7,290 nucleotides of DNA from Dehalococcoidia bacterium (GTDB lineage Bacteria; Chloroflexota; Dehalococcoidia; GIF9; AB-539-J10): NCBI GenBank assembly GCA_029857995.1, contig JAOUFZ010000083.1, positions 1 through 7,290 on the forward strand, in the 5' to 3' direction. How positions within the stretch are numbered: position 1 is the stretch's first letter; each line of letters begins with the position of its first letter. The notes below the pieces were generated by a model. That model saw only the letters and a list, made by a program, of their open reading frames with translations, did not search any database and was not told the DNA's origin. Made by a program: the position numbers and the translations under genes. Shown here piece after piece: positions 1-4,727 of the stretch.

Positions 1-28
1 GACGCCTCCGAGCCGGGTCCCAAACAAT

Positions 29-76
29 ATCAAAACATGAAACAATCAAAAGATGAAATAATCAAAACATGAGATA
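29..76. repeat. three tandem 16-bp AT-rich repeats
   Basis: Units begin at 29, 45 and 61 with exact 16-bp period. They read ATCAAAACATGAAACA, ATCAAAAGATGAAATA and ATCAAAACATGAGATA. The A-rich half is followed by a T-rich half (for example 121-136), an arrangement seen again at about 2390-2490. Confidence 0.85.
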
Positions 77-103
77 CCAATGCTCAAAACGTTCAGGATT
101 TTG

Positions 104-120
104 TCCCGATTAAATCGGGA
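104..120. repeat. perfect inverted repeat TCCCGAT-TAA-ATCGGGA
   Basis: Arms 104-110 and 114-120 are exact reverse complements around a 3-bp centre. The TCCCGA word recurs in the next inverted repeat (148-181) and TATCGGGAC occurs near 212. No T-run follows, so this reads as part of a dispersed intergenic repeat rather than a terminator. Confidence 0.7.
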
Positions 121-147
121 TTGATATTTGGATTTGTCTCGACTTTG

Positions 148-181
148 TCCCGACAATCAGGCTGTGTCATAACTGTCGGGA
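148..181. repeat. inverted repeat TCCCGACA / TGTCGGGA
   Basis: Two perfect 8-bp arms (148-155 and 174-181) flank an 18-bp spacer. It shares the TCCCGA core with the palindrome at 104-120. Its function is unknown and no gene abuts it. Confidence 0.6.
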
Positions 182-404
182 TGAAATCGGCGTTTAGAGG
201 TTCTCGGTTTTATCGGGACCAGGATTCAGACTCTAGCCAGGCGGCGACGAGCCCCGCCCCTCTTTCCCCCACGCCAAGACCAAGACACCAAAGCACGCAC
301 CTTATGGTCCGGGGCATATCGATGTGTACTGGCCAAGAATGCTCTTGGGGTTGATACCCTCCCGAAGCTCTTTCCCCACAATTTAACAGAAAAGCCCCCT
401 TATC

Positions 405-434
405 TTGACAAACTTATCGAAGTGAGGATATTAT
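405..434 (+). promoter_or_regulatory. sigma-70-type promoter for the IPT-domain gene
   Basis: A perfect -35 box TTGACA (405-410) is followed after 18 bp by TATTAT (429-434), which differs from TATAAT at one position. Transcription would start near 441, about 55 bases before the GTG at 496. The promoter directly precedes the large surface-protein gene and points toward it. Confidence 0.65.
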
Positions 435-450
435 GTTTTTGCTTGAATAG

Positions 451-472
451 AAGAGAGGTGATGGCAGTTTAG
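451..472 (+). promoter_or_regulatory. SD followed by a three-codon ORF (Met-Ala-Val-stop)
   Basis: AGAGAGGTG (452-460) looks like a ribosome-binding site and lies where one is expected, just after the predicted transcription start. The first ATG (461) reads only Met-Ala-Val and then TAG (470-472). It is out of frame with the large gene downstream. It may be a minimal leader, or a sign that the main start has been disturbed by a frameshift between 461 and 496. Confidence 0.35.
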
Positions 473-495
473 TTCTCCTGAAACGTGCGTATAGT

Positions 496-2352
496 GTGTC
501 ATATTCCATAGACTCGTCCGGACACAATTTCTTGGGGAAAACTTATCTGCTACGAGAGTTGAGAGCGAGTATAAAGCGAGTATGGCCTGGCATTGCAGCG
601 GGGTTTCTGTTACTAATCTTGATATTGCCGCAACCGGCTCTGGCTGATCCAGCAGCCATTAGCCTTTCCCAAGCTTCCGGGTACTGCGGTGACTCAATCG
701 AAGCAAGGGCGACCGTTGACCTGGCTGGCACATATCGCATCTGCTGGAATTCTCGCACACCAGCCAATGTTAAAGGGACATTCACAGCAACCGGAGCTGG
801 AAATCACACGGTGGAGTTCGCTGTCCCCGAGACTGTGAAAGGCACCTATGGTGTCTTTCTAACCAGAGAAGACTATTCCGAACTGGCGAGGATAGATTTT
901 GTAGTCATCTCTTTCGTCAAGATTGACCCCGAGGAGGGACCGGTGGGCACGAAAGTAAGCTTCACCGGCAATGGTTTTGCGGCCTCGCAGGACATTCAGG
1001 TTAGCTTCCTGGGCACAGCAACCGCGGGTAAGGCCAACACTGTGGGTTCCTGGACCCTGAATTATACTATCCCGGCCACCCCGGCTAGTGGCTATACATT
1101 CGGGGTTCAGTTCAAGGAAGGTACGGTGTGGTACGATTTGGTGGGCAAGTATTTTGAGGTGACCCCCAAAATCACCGCGCCAGGTTCAGGAACGGTGGGG
1201 CAGACAATTCAGGTACAAGGCACCGGCTTTGCCGGTGAGGAGAAGAACATTAAGGTTATCTTCAGGAGGCAGGGGACCACCGTTGACGTTGTGGCGAAGG
1301 ATAACATCCCTGCCGATAGCAAAGGCTCCTGGCAGGCTACCGTCGTTGTTCCCGCTGTCCAGGGCGGCAGCTATGCCGTTGACGCATCAGGACCGGTGAC
1401 CAGGGCCGGCGATGTCCCTGATGTCAGCTTCACCCTGGGCGCCGGAATACTGGTTGAGCCGGGCTCGGCTTATGTAGGTGATACCATTACTGTTGAGGGG
1501 GGTGGGTTCACAACGGGGGAGACAGGCATCAGGGTTACCTTTGACGGGCAGGCTGAGGCTACGAGTATCACCGCTGATAGAGACGGTACTTGGGAATACT
1601 CCTTTGACTTGCCGGCCAGCGCCTACGGCAGCCATACCATCTCGGCTTCGGGTGACATAACCGCGTCCGTGGCACCAGTTACCATCAGCACTCGAGCCAA
1701 AATAGAAGTATTCAGCCCGCATGAGGGAGCTCCCGGCGACTCGGTTAGCCTGACCGGCAGCGGTTTTTCCAGTAACCAGGGACTAACGGTGACCGTTGGT
1801 GGCGTTGCCGCGTCAGGGAATATGCGGACCTTGTCCAATGGTAATGTTGTCATTAACTTCCAGGTGCCGAAAGGGAGCATTAAGGGCAGACAAACGCTGG
1901 TAGTGACTGATGGTGGTGGAGCTACAGACTCGGCCGACTTCACGGTAACAGAAAAAATCCTGGCGACCCCGCAGCCTATCTCGCCCAAGGGCAGCAGACT
2001 AAGGTCGGGACAGATAACTTTTCGTTGGGGGGCGATAACAGGCAGCAGCAACAACGTCACTTACATCTTGCAGATAAGCGACAGCCCCGATGTTGCCACT
2101 TATGTCTGGAGCAAATCAGGCCTTCAGACATCGAGCTACACACTGCCTGAGGAAGAGGCTTTGCTCAAGGGTAGCTACTACTGGTGGGTCAAGGCAGTGG
2201 ATGATTATGGCAATGAAAGCCCGTGGTCGGATTCTAGCTCGTTCAGCGTGTCCCCGATTCCCACCTGGGTATGGGTGGTAATAGGAGTAGTGATACTGCT
2301 CGTGCTTATGGTCGTGGCCTATCGAGAAACAAAATTCAAGGTAACAGAATAA
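496..2352 (+). CDS. secreted, membrane-anchored IPT/TIG-repeat surface protein
   Basis: This 618-residue protein has a signal peptide (basic residues at about 20-28, hydrophobic stretch 32-44, likely cleavage after Ala-Leu-Ala at 50). A beta-rich segment with two cysteines (64, 83) follows. Four IPT/TIG-like immunoglobulin-fold repeats lie at about 141-222, 223-316, 317-399 and 401-486, each with a G-x-x-V/I-x-[FV/L]-x-G-x-GF signature. A fibronectin-III-like domain (about 487-587, with YYWWVKAVD and ESPWS) precedes a single membrane helix (591-608) and a short basic tail. Such proteins stand on the outer face of the membrane in adhesion, S-layer or scaffold roles; no enzyme motif is visible. 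The start is uncertain: GTG 496 has no SD, and TTG 559 would give a signal peptide of normal length (29 residues). A good promoter lies just upstream. Confidence 0.88.
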   Translation: MSYSIDSSGHNFLGKTYLLRELRASIKRVWPGIAAGFLLLILILPQPALADPAAISLSQASGYCGDSIEARATVDLAGTYRICWNSRTPANVKGTFTATGAGNHTVEFAVPETVKGTYGVFLTREDYSELARIDFVVISFVKIDPEEGPVGTKVSFTGNGFAASQDIQVSFLGTATAGKANTVGSWTLNYTIPATPASGYTFGVQFKEGTVWYDLVGKYFEVTPKITAPGSGTVGQTIQVQGTGFAGEEKNIKVIFRRQGTTVDVVAKDNIPADSKGSWQATVVVPAVQGGSYAVDASGPVTRAGDVPDVSFTLGAGILVEPGSAYVGDTITVEGGGFTTGETGIRVTFDGQAEATSITADRDGTWEYSFDLPASAYGSHTISASGDITASVAPVTISTRAKIEVFSPHEGAPGDSVSLTGSGFSSNQGLTVTVGGVAASGNMRTLSNGNVVINFQVPKGSIKGRQTLVVTDGGGATDSADFTVTEKILATPQPISPKGSRLRSGQITFRWGAITGSSNNVTYILQISDSPDVATYVWSKSGLQTSSYTLPEEEALLKGSYYWWVKAVDDYGNESPWSDSSSFSVSPIPTWVWVVIGVVILLVLMVVAYRETKFKVTE

Positions 2353-2389
2353 GAGGAGTGGGCGGGTGCAGGACCCCCTTACGATACTA

Positions 2390-2500
2390 GAAAATGACAA
2401 ATGCCAAAGCTCAACTGACGAATAGGAGCAGTCTTAGAATCTAAGCATTTGCGTTTCAATTGTAATCTGGATTTTGATATTTGGATTTGGTTAGGGTTCA
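2390..2500. repeat. AT-rich dispersed intergenic repeat, A-rich then T-rich half
   Basis: The stretch runs from an A-rich half (around AAAATGACAAATGCCAAAGC, from 2391) to a T-rich half containing TTGATATTTGGATTTG (2474-2489). That word is identical to 121-136. I associate words of this type with repeated intergenic elements in Chloroflexota and other uncultured-lineage genomes, which is memory and not a search result. It separates the IPT gene from the small-protein cluster. Confidence 0.5.
2433..2445. promoter_or_regulatory. 13-bp palindrome CTTAGA-A-TCTAAG
   Basis: A perfect palindrome (arms 2433-2438 and 2440-2445) lies about 110 bp upstream of the first small ORF of the tandem cluster. 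It could be an operator, but it sits inside the AT-rich repeat. No strong promoter is visible; TTGCGT at 2449-2454 is only a weak -35 candidate. Confidence 0.3.
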
Positions 2501-2557
2501 GGATCTACAGGGGCGAAAGTGAATTGTAAGAGGTTTGGCAGTCGAGTACAGGAAAGC

Positions 2558-2635
2558 ATGCGGAGCGCCATGAAAAAGAGCAGGGCGAATTTGTTCGTGT
2601 GCAGTAAGGAGGGCAAGACGATATGGGTTGTTTAA
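2558..2635 (+). CDS. small basic peptide P1, unit 1 of tandem array
   Basis: This is a 25-codon ORF of unrecognised family. It encodes a basic, soluble-looking peptide with a core around KKSRANLFVCSKEGK and one cysteine (residue 15). It aligns without gaps to peptides P2 (11 of 25 identical) and P3 (12 of 22). Substitutions preserve amino acid class: the serine codon AGT at residue 16 matches TCC in P2, and Arg/Lys exchanges are frequent, which argues for selection on the peptide. AGGAAAG just before the ATG could serve as SD. Its own codons 17-19 contain the AAGGAGG SD of the next gene, and its TAA lies 12 bases inside that gene in another frame, so translation of the two is probably coupled. 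A GTG at 2519 would extend it by 13 residues. It could be a leader peptide rather than a functional product. Confidence 0.5.
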   Translation: MRSAMKKSRANLFVCSKEGKTIWVV

Positions 2636-2769
2636 TGATCGTCCCATTAGCAGCGGTCATTGGAGCCATGGCTTTACAGATCGGTACTTTTATGGGTTTT
2701 TTTCTGGCTGGTTTCACAGCGGTGGTTACATCACTGGCTGGTGTGATAGGGCTAGTGCTGCTATTGTGA
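2623..2769 (+). CDS. 48-residue hydrophobic membrane miniprotein, copy A
   Basis: The protein begins MGCLMIVPLAAV and is hydrophobic almost throughout, with glycines spaced as in helix-packing motifs (G21-x3-G25). It has room for one long or two short membrane helices and no charged residue. The SD is excellent: GGAGG at 2608-2612 with 10 bases to the ATG. It is clearly paralogous to copy B at 2849: gapless alignment, 17 of 48 residues identical, including MGCL at the start, A15-M16, G25, T36-S37 and G40. The preceding peptide ORF overlaps its first four codons. I do not recognise the family. Size and composition would fit a small membrane regulator, holin-like or toxin-like peptide, or bacteriocin-like peptide, but nothing decides among these. 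Confidence 0.72.
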   Translation: MGCLMIVPLAAVIGAMALQIGTFMGFFLAGFTAVVTSLAGVIGLVLLL

Positions 2770-2783
2770 ATCCCAAGCAAAGT

Positions 2784-2861
2784 ATGACTGACGGAACCAG
2801 AAGGAGCAAAGCGGATTCCTTTCGGTGCTCCAAGGAGGGTGAGAGATTATGGGCTGTTTAG
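2784..2861 (+). CDS. small basic peptide P2, unit 2 of tandem array
   Basis: This 25-codon ORF is equal in length to P1 and aligns to it without gaps. The shared features are S8, A10, F13 and the C15-S-K-E-G19 block. It starts 14 bases after the stop of copy A, in a spacer (CCCAAGCAAAG) nearly identical to the one before P3. There is no strong SD for its own ATG, so it may be translated by re-initiation after copy A. Its codons for Lys-Glu-Gly form the SD of copy B, and its TAG falls inside copy B (2859-2861). The final Trp-x-Val shared with P1 is enforced by overlap with the conserved start of the next gene and should not count as independent conservation. Confidence 0.5.
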   Translation: MTDGTRRSKADSFRCSKEGERLWAV

Positions 2862-2998
2862 CTGCAGTCGGGTTAACAGCGATTGTTGTAGCCATGGGTG
2901 CGGGCATGACTGCTTTGACGGGTTTGTTGATGGGTCTTGCCACGACCATCGCTACATCCATGGTTGGTTTCATAGCTTTCCTGCTAGTACTGATATGA
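2849..2998 (+). CDS. 49-residue hydrophobic membrane miniprotein, copy B
   Basis: The protein starts MGCLAAVGLTAIVV and is uncharged and rich in Gly, Ala, Leu, Met and Thr, with a G25-x3-G29 motif. It is a paralogue of copy A and would sit in the cytoplasmic membrane. The SD is GGAGG at 2834-2838, again exactly 10 bases from the ATG. Distances, overlap with the upstream peptide ORF and the 14-base gap to the next peptide ORF all repeat the layout of unit 1, which supports a tandem duplication of a two-gene cassette. No known family is recognised, and single or hairpin membrane topology cannot be decided by eye. Confidence 0.75.
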   Translation: MGCLAAVGLTAIVVAMGAGMTALTGLLMGLATTIATSMVGFIAFLLVLI

Positions 2999-3012
2999 GT
3001 CTCAAGCAAAAC

Positions 3013-3081
3013 ATGCGAGGCGCCATGAAGAAGAGCAAAGTGAATTTGTGCCGATGCACTAAGGAGAACGAGCCCAAATGA
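3013..3081 (+). CDS. small basic peptide P3, unit 3 of tandem array
   Basis: This 22-codon ORF begins MRGAMKKSKVNLCRC and keeps the Met-Lys-Lys-Ser-Lys core, Asn11, Cys15 and the Lys17-Glu18 pair of P1. It has an extra cysteine at 13. It starts 14 bases after copy B. Its AAGGAG codons supply the SD of the polytopic membrane protein that follows, with the same 10-base spacing, and its TGA overlaps that gene's ATG as ATGA. It is shorter than P1 and P2 because the junction with the downstream gene differs. Likely product: the same unknown peptide type, or a translational-coupling leader. Confidence 0.5.
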   Translation: MRGAMKKSKVNLCRCTKENEPK

Positions 3082-3929
3082 TGACCTGTGCGGGGCTCCT
3101 CGCGGTAGCCACGGTTATTCTTCTTGTAGGTTCCTTACTGATTCTCGCGCTGATACCGACAGCTCTGGCAGTCTTTCTGTTAGCCGTGGTGTTGACAATA
3201 GCAGGCATTATTGTCGTGTGGCGCTGGATCTATCCCTGGCTGCTGCGGATGGGAAGGTGGGCAGCTCAACTCAGAAACATCATCTTTCTTTTCATCGTGG
3301 TGGTGGTGGGAGAGCTTGTCCTGAAGTATATTCTTGATCGTGCAGGTATCTCTGTTCCGACTGTCTCGCTACCGATACTAGGAAGAGAAGTAACGGTCAT
3401 AGGTTTAGGCGTCTTATGTTTCGCCCTCTTCCTGCTCTTGTTGGGCTTGGTGGTATGGCTCGTGCGAGGGTGGCGCTACACCTGGCCTCCCGCCAGAGAT
3501 GTCTTCTGGGACAGTTGTTTTCGCATTGCTGCCTTGTTCTGGAACATACTGGTGGGGATTCCTTTAGGCATAGTCTGGTTTTTCTACCACCCTCCTGTAC
3601 GCTGGCTGGTAGCAGCTCTCCTGTTCTACCTCAGGGGGATTTCAGCCGCAGCAGCCTGGCTTTTGTACAACCTCCCATTGAAGGGCATAGCGATCGCCGT
3701 CCTTTTCGTCACACGGTTAATCGCTCGAGTTGCGGCCTGGCTTTTATACAGCCTACCAGTACGCTGGGTTGTAGGGGCGGTAGTTTTCATCCTCAGGTTG
3801 ATGGCCCGGTTGATCAGCACCGTAATTTATGGCATTTGGTCGTGGTGGCCTATCAAAGGCATCAGAGGGACACTGAGGAAAGGGTTAACTGCGCAGAGCA
3901 AGTCCTATCAAGACTATAAGTATGCCTAG
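3078..3929 (+). CDS. polytopic membrane protein with 27-residue internal repeats
   Basis: This 283-residue protein is very hydrophobic. Likely membrane helices lie at about 5-23, 27-48, 66-85 and 106-129, followed by a region with further hydrophobic segments. The C-terminal half carries a tandem repeat of exactly 27 residues starting at 165, 192 and 219 (pattern [AI]-[AV]-W-[LF]-[LF]-Y-x-x-P-[VL]-[RK], then a hydrophobic run, then R-[LG]-[IM]). A decayed fourth copy starts near 246. The basic residues flanking each repeat suggest short helices lying in or on the membrane. The N-terminus (MMTCAGLLAVATVILL) resembles the start of the two miniproteins, and the gene takes their place in the third unit. 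Start: ATG 3078 with SD AAGGAGA; ATG 3081 is an equal alternative. I recognise no family and see no catalytic motif. Confidence 0.8.
   Translation: MMTCAGLLAVATVILLVGSLLILALIPTALAVFLLAVVLTIAGIIVVWRWIYPWLLRMGRWAAQLRNIIFLFIVVVVGELVLKYILDRAGISVPTVSLPILGREVTVIGLGVLCFALFLLLLGLVVWLVRGWRYTWPPARDVFWDSCFRIAALFWNILVGIPLGIVWFFYHPPVRWLVAALLFYLRGISAAAAWLLYNLPLKGIAIAVLFVTRLIARVAAWLLYSLPVRWVVGAVVFILRLMARLISTVIYGIWSWWPIKGIRGTLRKGLTAQSKSYQDYKYA
3570..3812 (+). repeat. three 81-bp in-frame tandem repeats within the polytopic gene
   Basis: Copies start at 3570, 3651 and 3732. They share words such as GCCTGGCTTTTGTACA and GCCTGGCTTTTATACA, and GTACGCTGG at the same offset in copies 1 and 3. A weak fourth copy follows from 3813. 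The period keeps the reading frame, so this is internal gene duplication. The copies have diverged considerably. Confidence 0.75.
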
Positions 3930-4223
3930 AATAACGATAGCAGCGCCGCCTAGCAAGCCAGCGACGTCGATATGAGAAAAGAATCGGCCAAATATCTCCT
4001 TGCCAAAGGCCGCCATTCGGGGCGTTAAGCCACCCGCTTCCTTAGGGGATTCTGGCTCCATTTCAGTGGACTCTCTATCAAACATGGGCAGTACCATTTT
4101 TCTCCACTCACGTGACTCCCGATAGACTACGCCGGCTATTATTATGCCCACGATGACGAAAAAAATCCCCAAGATTAGCACCAATGTGGCTAGATTAAGG
4201 CCGAATATCTCACCTGTGCCCAT
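3885..4223 (-). CDS. two-helix small membrane protein of unknown family
   Basis: This 112-residue protein has a short N-terminal tail, a membrane helix at about 11-33, a charged central loop (34-86; ESREWRK, then acidic and proline-rich), a second helix at about 87-109 and a two-residue end. A hairpin in the cytoplasmic membrane is likely. The start is well supported: the - strand reads AAGGAG, six bases, ATG. The last 45 bp overlap the end of the convergent polytopic gene, so neither can have a conventional intergenic terminator. A promoter-like site and a strong palindrome lie 80-175 bp upstream. I do not recognise the family. Confidence 0.75.
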   Translation of the reverse strand: MGTGEIFGLNLATLVLILGIFFVIVGIIIAGVVYRESREWRKMVLPMFDRESTEMEPESPKEAGGLTPRMAAFGKEIFGRFFSHIDVAGLLGGAAIVILGILIVLIGLALRS

Positions 4224-4304
4224 TTTCAGCTCCTTTTCACATCAAGTTGGTCTAATCATCCCCTCTGTCATTTTCAGCCCCGACCTGTCGGAGCGAAGAA
4301 CCTC

Positions 4305-4337
4305 GGTTTAAGTCAGGCCCGGGCTGACAGTTAAACC
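4305..4337. promoter_or_regulatory. 33-bp imperfect palindrome upstream of the two-helix gene
   Basis: Outer arms GGTTTAA (4305-4311) and TTAAACC (4331-4337), inner arms GTCAG (4312-4316) and CTGAC (4324-4328), and a GC core containing CCCGGG. A two-base AG bulge on one side is the only break in the 12-bp stem. It lies about 80 bp upstream of the ATG at 4223 and would be within the 5' leader if the promoter at 4369-4397 is used. It has no T-run, so an operator or leader hairpin is likelier than a terminator. Confidence 0.55.
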
Positions 4338-4368
4338 CTCTCCCATCAAGCAAGCCTCAACTTATTCT

Positions 4369-4397
4369 AGCGTAGCATAGCTACTACATGGTGTCAA
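4369..4397 (-). promoter_or_regulatory. promoter candidate for the two-helix gene
   Basis: On the - strand a perfect TTGACA (4397-4392) is followed after 17 bp by TACGCT (4374-4369), a weak -10. A better -10 word, TAGAAT, lies five bases further on but gives too long a spacer. A 13-bp palindrome GTAGC-ATA-GCTAC (4372-4384) sits between the boxes and could bind a repressor. The 5' leader would be about 140 bases and would include the 33-bp palindrome. Confidence 0.35.
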
Positions 4398-4443
4398 TAG
4401 CTTGTCCTCGTGCAGTACCTTAGTGACACATCACCTCCTTTCT
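4394..4443 (-). promoter_or_regulatory. orphan full-length Shine-Dalgarno with an 11-codon ORF
   Basis: The - strand reads AGAAAGGAGGTGAT (4443-4430), which complements essentially the whole 3' tail of typical bacterial 16S rRNA. The next start, GTG (4429-4427), opens only an 11-residue ORF (starting MSLRYC) that stops at 4394-4396. The overlapping ATG gives Met-Cys-His-stop. Either a leader ORF or the remains of a lost gene. Confidence 0.35.
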
Positions 4444-4649
4444 TATATTTTCCGAATAGCACTCAAGGTACTCCTGAGGAGTGATGAGCTGACACATGAT
4501 TCCTGATAGGCCCGTTGAGGACACCATGCGCTTCAAGGCTGTTGATAATACGGCCACACTGGCGTCATTGCCAGTCGCGACCTGTGGTGGCAAAGAATCT
4601 CACCTCACGATCCCCCTGCCCCGGCGGGAGGGAAGGCTCCTATGTGGAG

Positions 4650-4677
4650 AAAAAATGTGCCGTCGTCACACACCTTC
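4650..4677 (-). terminator. weak terminator candidate downstream of the peptidase-like pair
   Basis: On the - strand a short stem (GTGTG with CACAT, including a G-U pair) is followed by a run of six T (complement of 4650-4655). It lies 50-80 bp after the stop of the 280-residue gene, in the right place and orientation. The stem is weak, so confidence is low. Confidence 0.3.
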
Positions 4678-4727
4678 ACGCAAAGACCGAGGGCGGGCAG
4701 CAGCCCAGGCGCAGTGTTTACCGTCGA

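Larger units (their letters stand above)
1..404. other. gene-free, repeat-rich upstream region
   Basis: I see no convincing gene here. The stretch contains three 16-bp tandem repeats (29-76), a perfect short palindrome (104-120), a second inverted repeat (148-155 with 174-181), a 16-bp word that recurs near 2474, and a GC-rich run rich in C (about 240-300). A short open frame at 121-354 begins with TTG inside the repeats, lacks an SD and has a composition typical of translated repeats, so it is not called as a gene. Confidence 0.6.
4224..4727. other. gene-free stretch with palindromes and regulatory-looking sites
   Basis: No believable gene fits here. The stretch contains a 12-bp palindrome (4280-4291, CCGAC-CT-GTCGG), a 33-bp imperfect palindrome (4305-4337), a - strand promoter candidate (4369-4397), an orphan full-length SD (4430-4443), a 13-bp palindrome (4470-4482), a hairpin ACTGGC-GTCATT-GCCAGT (4558-4575) and an A-run that may be a - strand terminator (4650-4677). 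The frame open on the + strand from 4496 runs into the antisense of the next gene and looks non-coding. Confidence 0.55.

Noticed and set aside
29..76. CRISPR array from regularly spaced AT-rich repeats
   Set aside because: The units are directly adjacent 16-bp repeats with no spacers, and no cas genes are present.
1623..2060. 145-codon antisense frame within the IPT-repeat gene
   Set aside because: The sense frame has clear domain repeats; the antisense product is a low-complexity shadow.
2364..2376. Terminator-like GGGT-GCAGG-ACCC after the surface-protein gene
   Set aside because: Only a four-base stem and no T-run.
3416..3919. 167-codon frame within the polytopic membrane gene
   Set aside because: It is a same-strand shadow frame; the hydrophobic frame has the SD, internal repeat and membrane pattern.
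4430..4443. + strand ATCACCTCCTTTCT looks like the 3' end of 16S rRNA
   Set aside because: The upstream bases are not rRNA and no rRNA or tRNA follows; the - strand reading as a Shine-Dalgarno explains it.
4484..4492. SD (GAGGAGTG) plus ATG with an immediate stop (Met-Ser-stop)
   Set aside because: It resembles the other minimal ORFs at 461 and 4430, but TGATG words occur by chance often enough that this one is not called.
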